Position numbers and translations under genes: made by a program. A stretch of DNA of 10,682 nt, taken from positions 1 to 10,682 of the forward strand of contig JBGSOG010000111.1 of assembly GCA_041739225.1 (NCBI GenBank), given 5' to 3'. This DNA comes from BOKV01 sp041739225. Lineage in GTDB: Bacteria; Pseudomonadota; Alphaproteobacteria; Rhizobiales; Rhizobiaceae. The notes below the pieces were generated by a model. That model was not told where the DNA came from and made no database searches. It was given only the letters and a program-made list of their open reading frames with translations. Positions 7,050 through 10,682 of this stretch are shown here, piece after piece. The stretch's first letter is position 1. Every line of letters begins with the position of its first letter.

Positions 7050-7754
7050 TTACATCCCGAAATAGGCGGCTGAAATTTGGTCCCTGGAAAACGCCTGTGG
7101 CTCACCTTCCAAAGTAATTTTGCCCTCCTGCAGGCACAGAAATTGCTGGCTTGATGCCAGCGCCCGCGTAACGTCCTGTTCCACAAGAATGGCGGTCAAA
7201 CCATTGCCGATAATCTTGGGCAGCAACTCGTAAATGTCCTTGATGATTATCGGTGCCAGACCAAGGCTGAGTTCATCCAGCAAAATCAGGTCCGGGTTCG
7301 ACATCAGGCCGCGCCCGATGGCAACCATCTGCTGCTGTCCGCCTGAAAGAGCGGTAGACGGCGTATGGCGCCTTTCCCGCAGAACCGGGAAAAGCTCGTA
7401 GACTGCTTTGAGGGACCAGGGACCTTTGCGTCCGGTATTGCCGCCAACAAGCAAGTTTTCCTCCACCGAGAGGGAAGGGAACAATCTGCGCCCTTCAGGA
7501 ACCATCGCAATTCCCAACCCCACGATCTCATTGGCCTGGCGTCCGGAAATGACGGTTCCATCAAAGCTGATTGTTCCGGTCTTTTTTTTCATCAGGCCGC
7601 AGATGGACCTCAGGAGTGTGCTCTTTCCGGCGCCGTTTGCACCGATCAATGCAATGACCTCACCCCGCTTCAAGCCAAAGGATATGCCATGCAGCACTTT
7701 GGCATCGCCATACCAGGCCTCGAGATTTTCGATGTTGAGCAGGATGTCAGACAT
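7050..7754 (-). CDS. Liv-type ABC transporter ATPase, LivF-like
   Basis: Cytoplasmic ATPase driving the importer, 234 residues from the chosen start. Walker A GANGAGKST is at 38-46, the Q-loop region VPEGRRLF at 86-92, the intact signature LSGGQ at 136-140 and Walker B LILLDE at 156-161. The D-loop side reads ELSLGLAP instead of the more usual EPSLGLAP. VEQD takes the place of the H-loop, as VEQN does in LivF relatives. Two in-frame ATGs lie six bases apart (7760 and 7754). GGGAGGGG sits directly against the first and about 8 nt before the second, which favours 7754; the longer form would have 236 residues. The start overlaps the LivG-like gene by 8 nt. A run of eight A residues encodes part of MKKK near residue 57. 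Confidence 0.93.
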   Translation of the reverse strand: MSDILLNIENLEAWYGDAKVLHGISFGLKRGEVIALIGANGAGKSTLLRSICGLMKKKTGTISFDGTVISGRQANEIVGLGIAMVPEGRRLFPSLSVEENLLVGGNTGRKGPWSLKAVYELFPVLRERRHTPSTALSGGQQQMVAIGRGLMSNPDLILLDELSLGLAPIIIKDIYELLPKIIGNGLTAILVEQDVTRALASSQQFLCLQEGKITLEGEPQAFSRDQISAAYFGM

Positions 7755-8466
7755 TTGCATCCCCTCCCAGATACACGTTCCTGACTTCTCGGCTGTTCAT
7801 GACCTCATCGGGCGGGCCATCAGCGATCAGCTTGCCAAAATTCAACACTATCAACCTTTTGGCTACCGAAAGAAGTGCATGAACCACGTGTTCAATCCAT
7901 ACGATGGTCACGCCGGAAGCACGCACGTCGCGGATCGCACCAAGCAGCGTCTGGCACTCGCGCTCTGTCAATCCGCCGGCGATTTCGTCGAGCAGAAGCA
8001 GTTCGGGCTCTGTCGCCAGTGCGCGGGCCAACTCCAGCCGTTTGCGTTCCAGCAATGTGATCGAACCGGCCAGTTGGTTGGCCTTGCCCTTCATCCCGGT
8101 CAGTTCCATTACCTTGAGAGCGTGTTCCTCCGGATTTTTTGCAGCCCTGCCGAATGCCGCGCCTACCAATATGTTTTCGAAAACCGTCATCCCGCTGAAC
8201 GGATGGGGAACCTGAAAGGACCGCGATATTCCAAGCTTGCAGCGCATTGCGGCGTCACTGTTCGAGATGTCGTATCCCTTGAAAAGAACACGACCTGAAT
8301 TTGGTCGCACGGTGCCAGCCACCAGATTGAACAACGTCGTTTTGCCCGCACCATTGGGACCCAGAATGCCAACAATCTCACCCTGAGCCACGTCAAAACT
8401 CACCGCGTCGGTTACAACCAACGCGCCGTAGTTCTTTTGCAAAGTGTCGAGCGATAGCAGGGTCAT
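7747..8466 (-). CDS. Liv-type ABC transporter ATPase, LivG-like
   Basis: The partner ATPase of the importer, 239 residues. Walker A GPNGAGKTT is at 36-44, the Q-loop glutamine at 85 (SFQVP), Walker B LLLLDE at 156-161 and the H-loop His193 (IEH). The ABC signature is degenerate: where LSxGQ is expected the protein reads SITLLERKRLELARAL (135-150). A similar departure occurs in a recognisable subgroup of LivG relatives, so this is probably not inactivating. No Shine-Dalgarno sequence precedes the ATG; the bases before it are pyrimidine-rich (CCCTCCCC) and lie in or beside the hairpin at 8473-8500. Translation may depend on readthrough by ribosomes finishing the binding-protein gene 43 nt upstream. 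Confidence 0.93.
   Translation of the reverse strand: MTLLSLDTLQKNYGALVVTDAVSFDVAQGEIVGILGPNGAGKTTLFNLVAGTVRPNSGRVLFKGYDISNSDAAMRCKLGISRSFQVPHPFSGMTVFENILVGAAFGRAAKNPEEHALKVMELTGMKGKANQLAGSITLLERKRLELARALATEPELLLLDEIAGGLTERECQTLLGAIRDVRASGVTIVWIEHVVHALLSVAKRLIVLNFGKLIADGPPDEVMNSREVRNVYLGGDANV
7761..7768 (-). promoter_or_regulatory. Ribosome binding site deciding the LivF-like start
   Basis: GGGAGGGG on the - strand. Its GGAGG core is 2 nt from the ATG ending at 7760 and 8 nt from the ATG ending at 7754. The second spacing is normal for initiation, so the downstream ATG is the better start. Confidence 0.6.
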
Positions 8467-8472
8467 GGGGAG

Positions 8473-8500
8473 GGGAGGGCCACTTTCCAGAAGCCCTCCC
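8473..8500 (-). promoter_or_regulatory. Intercistronic hairpin after the substrate-binding-protein gene
   Basis: A perfect 8-bp GC-rich stem pairs GGGAGGGC with GCCCTCCC around a 12-nt loop, filling most of the 43-nt gap between the binding-protein stop and the LivG-like start. There is no U-tract, so it is not a terminator. Hairpins in this position are known in several importer operons to protect the binding-protein mRNA from 3' decay and raise its amount over the membrane parts; that role is inferred here. It also separates the upstream GGGAGG from the next start codon. Confidence 0.6.
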
Positions 8501-8509
8501 AGCCTCGTG

Positions 8510-9769
8510 TTACTTCAGCAACCGTACCTGTCCGCCAATGGGAATAGACGGCTGTTGGCTGTTGTTGGTAATCACCAGATCATATCCCTTGTCACCTTTT
8601 GTCCATTGACCACCAACCAAAGGCGTCTTGCTGACATTCTTCACCGGCACGTTTGGTCCTGCCTTCCAGCTGACCGGACCGGTAATGGTTTGCAGGTCGG
8701 TTTCGACGATCGCCGCCAGGATCGATTCAGGGTCGTTGAGGTCTCTGGCGCGCTTGATGACGTCAAAAGCCACTTCGAAGATCGAGTGGGCAAAGCCAAG
8801 AGGCTGTGTCCATGGCTTGCCCGAAGCTGCGGTGTATGCGTCAGAAAGTTCCTTGGCGGATTGTCCGGTGAGGCTCGATTTGAATGGATGGGTGGGTGAC
8901 CACCAGATTTCAGAGGTCAAGCCGTCGCCGCGATCGCCCAGCGCCTCAACCGAGGCAGGGAACAGCAACGCCTTGCCGATGGTCACGACCTTCGGGTTGA
9001 AGCCCTGCTGCGCGGCCTGTGCCCAGAACGTGGCAAAATCCGGCGGGATCATCACGCCGGTGACGATTTCAACTCCCGCAGCCTTGAATGCCGCGATCTG
9101 TGAGGAGAAATCGTTGTTGAGTGGTTGATAGCGGCCCGGATCGACCAGTTTGTATCCGGCAGCGCCGAGTGGCTTGGCGAAGCCGCGTTCAGGGTCACCC
9201 CAGGCGTTTCCATCCGCATCGTTGGGGAACAGTCCGCCAACGACCTTTGCCGCACCCGACTGGTCCCAGATGCCGACAAAATTGGCGATGACGTCTTCAA
9301 GGCCCCAGAAGTAGTGGTAGGTCCACTTGAAGCCTTCAGCCGGATTGCCGTTGCGTCCGAAGAAATAAGGCTGCCATGGGCAGTTGTTGGTGATGCAGGG
9401 AACCCCGTTCAATTCGGCCTGGTCAGCCACCGGGTTCGTGGTATCGGGGGTGTCTTTGCCGAGCAGCAGTTTCACACCGTCTTTTTCGATCAGTTCGGTG
9501 GCAACTTCAGCCGCACGGTTCGGGTTGGACTGTGAATCCTTGGCGATGATCTCGATTGGCACCGGCAATGTGCCGATCGCGTCTTTCAGGCCGGCAATGA
9601 TCCATTCCTGTGCTTCACCAAATCCTGCAAGCGGCCCTGTGGTCGGGCTGACAAGGCCGATCTTGAATGGATCGGCGGCATAGGCGCGTCGCAAGAACGC
9701 AGGAGCTGCAACAAGGCCTGCACCGGCCTTCAGGATAGTGCGGCGGTTGACGAAAACATTATTTGGCAT
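8510..9769 (-). CDS. Liv-type ABC transporter substrate-binding protein, Tat-exported
   Basis: Periplasmic binding protein of the type I fold (LivJ/LivK-like, Periplasmic_binding_6), 419 residues. The N-terminus has a twin-arginine signal: NRRTILK at 8-14, a hydrophobic stretch and a likely cleavage after Ala31 (AYA-ADPF). The mature protein opens with DPFKIGLVSPTTGPLAG, the standard first strand and ligand loop of this family. It is rich in aromatic residues (NCPWQPYFF, WTYHYFW, IWWSP), compatible with an aromatic ligand, though no ligand can be read from the sequence. The ATG was chosen because TAGGGAGGAACTC directly precedes it; the frame is open seven codons further upstream but those overlap the ribosome binding site. 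It follows the dehydrogenase gene by 10 nt and heads the transporter block. Confidence 0.92.
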   Translation of the reverse strand: MPNNVFVNRRTILKAGAGLVAAPAFLRRAYAADPFKIGLVSPTTGPLAGFGEAQEWIIAGLKDAIGTLPVPIEIIAKDSQSNPNRAAEVATELIEKDGVKLLLGKDTPDTTNPVADQAELNGVPCITNNCPWQPYFFGRNGNPAEGFKWTYHYFWGLEDVIANFVGIWDQSGAAKVVGGLFPNDADGNAWGDPERGFAKPLGAAGYKLVDPGRYQPLNNDFSSQIAAFKAAGVEIVTGVMIPPDFATFWAQAAQQGFNPKVVTIGKALLFPASVEALGDRGDGLTSEIWWSPTHPFKSSLTGQSAKELSDAYTAASGKPWTQPLGFAHSIFEVAFDVIKRARDLNDPESILAAIVETDLQTITGPVSWKAGPNVPVKNVSKTPLVGGQWTKGDKGYDLVITNNSQQPSIPIGGQVRLLK

Positions 9770-9773
9770 GAGT

Positions 9774-9780
9774 TCCTCCC
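9774..9780 (-). promoter_or_regulatory. Strong ribosome binding site of the substrate-binding protein
   Basis: GGGAGGA on the - strand, ending 4 nt before the ATG at 9767-9769 and overlapping the TAG stop of the dehydrogenase gene. It fixes the start of the binding protein and excludes the seven-codon extension. Confidence 0.75.
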
Positions 9781-10682
9781 TAGTTGCCAAGCGACGTGTT
9801 TATGGTCTTCAAATGCTGGAGAACGAGTGCGCGCAATGCGTTCTTTTTCTCCTCGGTCCACGACCTGAAACCCTGATTGGATTTGAAGCCGAGATTGCCG
9901 TTTGCCACCAGCTCTTCGAGATAGGGACTGGGGTGTTTTGAATCTTCAAGATCTGCCAGGACCTGGCTGTGTATGTCGAGCGTCAGGTCCGTGCCGACAA
10001 GGTCGGCATTTTCGAGTGGCCCCAGCACAGAGAGCCTGCGGCCAAAACTGTTCTTGACCACCAGGTCAACGGTCTCGGCATCACACACACCGTTTTCGAC
10101 CAGCGAGATTGCTTCGCGCCACAGCGCATGCTGCAAACGGTTTCCGACAAAACCGGGAACGTCCTTTTTGACATGCACTGGCACTTTGCCCAACTGTTCC
10201 AAAAGAGCCATGGTGCGCTCAACGGTCGACGGCGATGTGTGTGCCGTTTGGATCACCTCAACCAGCGGAACTAGATATGGCGGGTTCCACCAGTGCGTGC
10301 CGACCGTGCGATGTTTGCTTTTCACGTTTGCCATGATCCCGGTAATCGGCATGACCGATGTATTGGAAGCAAGGATCGCGTCCGGTCGGGCGGATGCCTC
10401 GATCTGCGCAAACAGATCCTGTTTCAATCCGAGCTTTTCGGGCGCAGCCTCGATAACAAAATCTGCATCCGCAACTGTTTGCACGACCCCGCCCAAGGCT
10501 GTAATCTGTTCAACGGACCGGGTCGGCAACTCCAAGGACAACAGCGTATCTGCAACGCGCTGATGAATGGTCTGCAAGGCCGCCTTGTTCGGGTCGGTGA
10601 TGCTTACCTGATGACCGCGACTTGCAAAAACCAACGCCAAACCGTGCCCCATGAGTCCGGCACCGATGATCGCGATTTTTTG
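9780..10682 (-). CDS. 3-hydroxyacyl-CoA dehydrogenase-family beta-hydroxyacid dehydrogenase (5' end outside window)
   Basis: NAD-dependent dehydrogenase oxidising a beta-hydroxy group to a beta-keto group. 300 residues are visible and the frame is open to the window edge; the reading starts QKIAIIGAGLMG, so only a few residues are missing. Visible numbering: Rossmann GAGLMG at 7-12, Asp30 ending the second strand (NAD over NADP), and the family's catalytic Ser109 (SNTS), His130 (THWWNPP), Glu142 and Asn181 (FVGNR). The motif HWWNPPYLVPLVE resembles the NPPY...PLVE of the lambda-crystallin/L-gulonate dehydrogenase branch and carnitine dehydrogenases more than the HFFNPV of CoA-ester enzymes, so a free beta-hydroxy acid substrate is plausible. 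The length suits the single-domain form. As first gene seen in the operon, it may supply a beta-keto acid to the BKACE enzyme. The specific substrate is unknown. Met at 10652 is internal to the Rossmann motif and is not the start. Confidence 0.88.
   Translation of the reverse strand, partial: QKIAIIGAGLMGHGLALVFASRGHQVSITDPNKAALQTIHQRVADTLLSLELPTRSVEQITALGGVVQTVADADFVIEAAPEKLGLKQDLFAQIEASARPDAILASNTSVMPITGIMANVKSKHRTVGTHWWNPPYLVPLVEVIQTAHTSPSTVERTMALLEQLGKVPVHVKKDVPGFVGNRLQHALWREAISLVENGVCDAETVDLVVKNSFGRRLSVLGPLENADLVGTDLTLDIHSQVLADLEDSKHPSPYLEELVANGNLGFKSNQGFRSWTEEKKNALRALVLQHLKTINTSLGN

Noticed and set aside
5180..9769. Ordinary branched-chain amino acid transporter
   Set aside because: The subunits are of that family, but co-transcription with hydroxyquinol genes makes leucine-type substrates less likely; the ligand is left open.
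9770..9790. Seven-codon extension of the binding protein
   Set aside because: It would overlap the ribosome binding site and the end of the dehydrogenase gene; the downstream ATG has ideal spacing and gives a proper Tat signal.

Overview
The window looks like part of the chromosome or an accessory region of a moderately GC-rich proteobacterium, most likely an alphaproteobacterium. This rests on the tRNA-Lys sequence, the Tat-exported Liv-type binding protein and the rhizobial/roseobacter-like style of coupling a Liv-type ABC importer to ring-cleavage genes. No taxonomic marker is present, so this stays tentative.

Positions 65-140 hold a complete tRNA-Lys(CTT) on the + strand, with a plausible promoter just upstream. 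Everything from about 494 to the right edge is on the - strand and reads as one tightly packed operon of ten genes, transcribed from right to left. In transcription order: a 3-hydroxyacyl-CoA dehydrogenase-fold beta-hydroxyacid dehydrogenase (5' end cut by the window edge), a Tat-exported Liv-type substrate-binding protein, two ABC ATPases (LivG- and LivF-like), two permeases (LivH- and LivM-like), a beta-keto acid cleavage enzyme (BKACE, formerly DUF849), a maleylacetate reductase, a TfdB-like FAD phenol monooxygenase and an intradiol (probable hydroxyquinol 1,2-) dioxygenase. Gaps run from an 8-nt overlap to 43 nt. The operon's promoter and any regulator lie outside the window to the right.

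The genes fit a pathway. A phenolic compound enters through the Liv-type importer. The monooxygenase hydroxylates it to hydroxyquinol, the dioxygenase opens the ring to maleylacetate (by tautomerisation of 3-hydroxymuconate), and the reductase makes 3-oxoadipate. No cycloisomerase or dienelactone hydrolase is present, so direct formation of maleylacetate from hydroxyquinol is favoured over a (chloro)catechol route. The usual next enzymes (PcaIJ CoA transferase and PcaF thiolase) are absent; a BKACE gene abuts the reductase with no gap. BKACE chemistry on 3-oxoadipate plus acetyl-CoA would give succinyl-CoA plus acetoacetate in one step. I regard this possible thiolase-free end to the hydroxyquinol pathway as the most interesting point here. 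The beta-hydroxyacid dehydrogenase at the head of the operon could feed the same BKACE.

Positions 141-493, between the operon and the tRNA, hold no convincing intact gene. They contain two hairpins just past the last stop codon, a 14-bp tandem duplication over that stop, an unassigned reading frame whose end resembles half of a VOC (glyoxalase-fold) domain, and a weak hairpin plus U-tract that could terminate the operon right against the tRNA. I saw no CRISPR array, insertion sequence or integrase.
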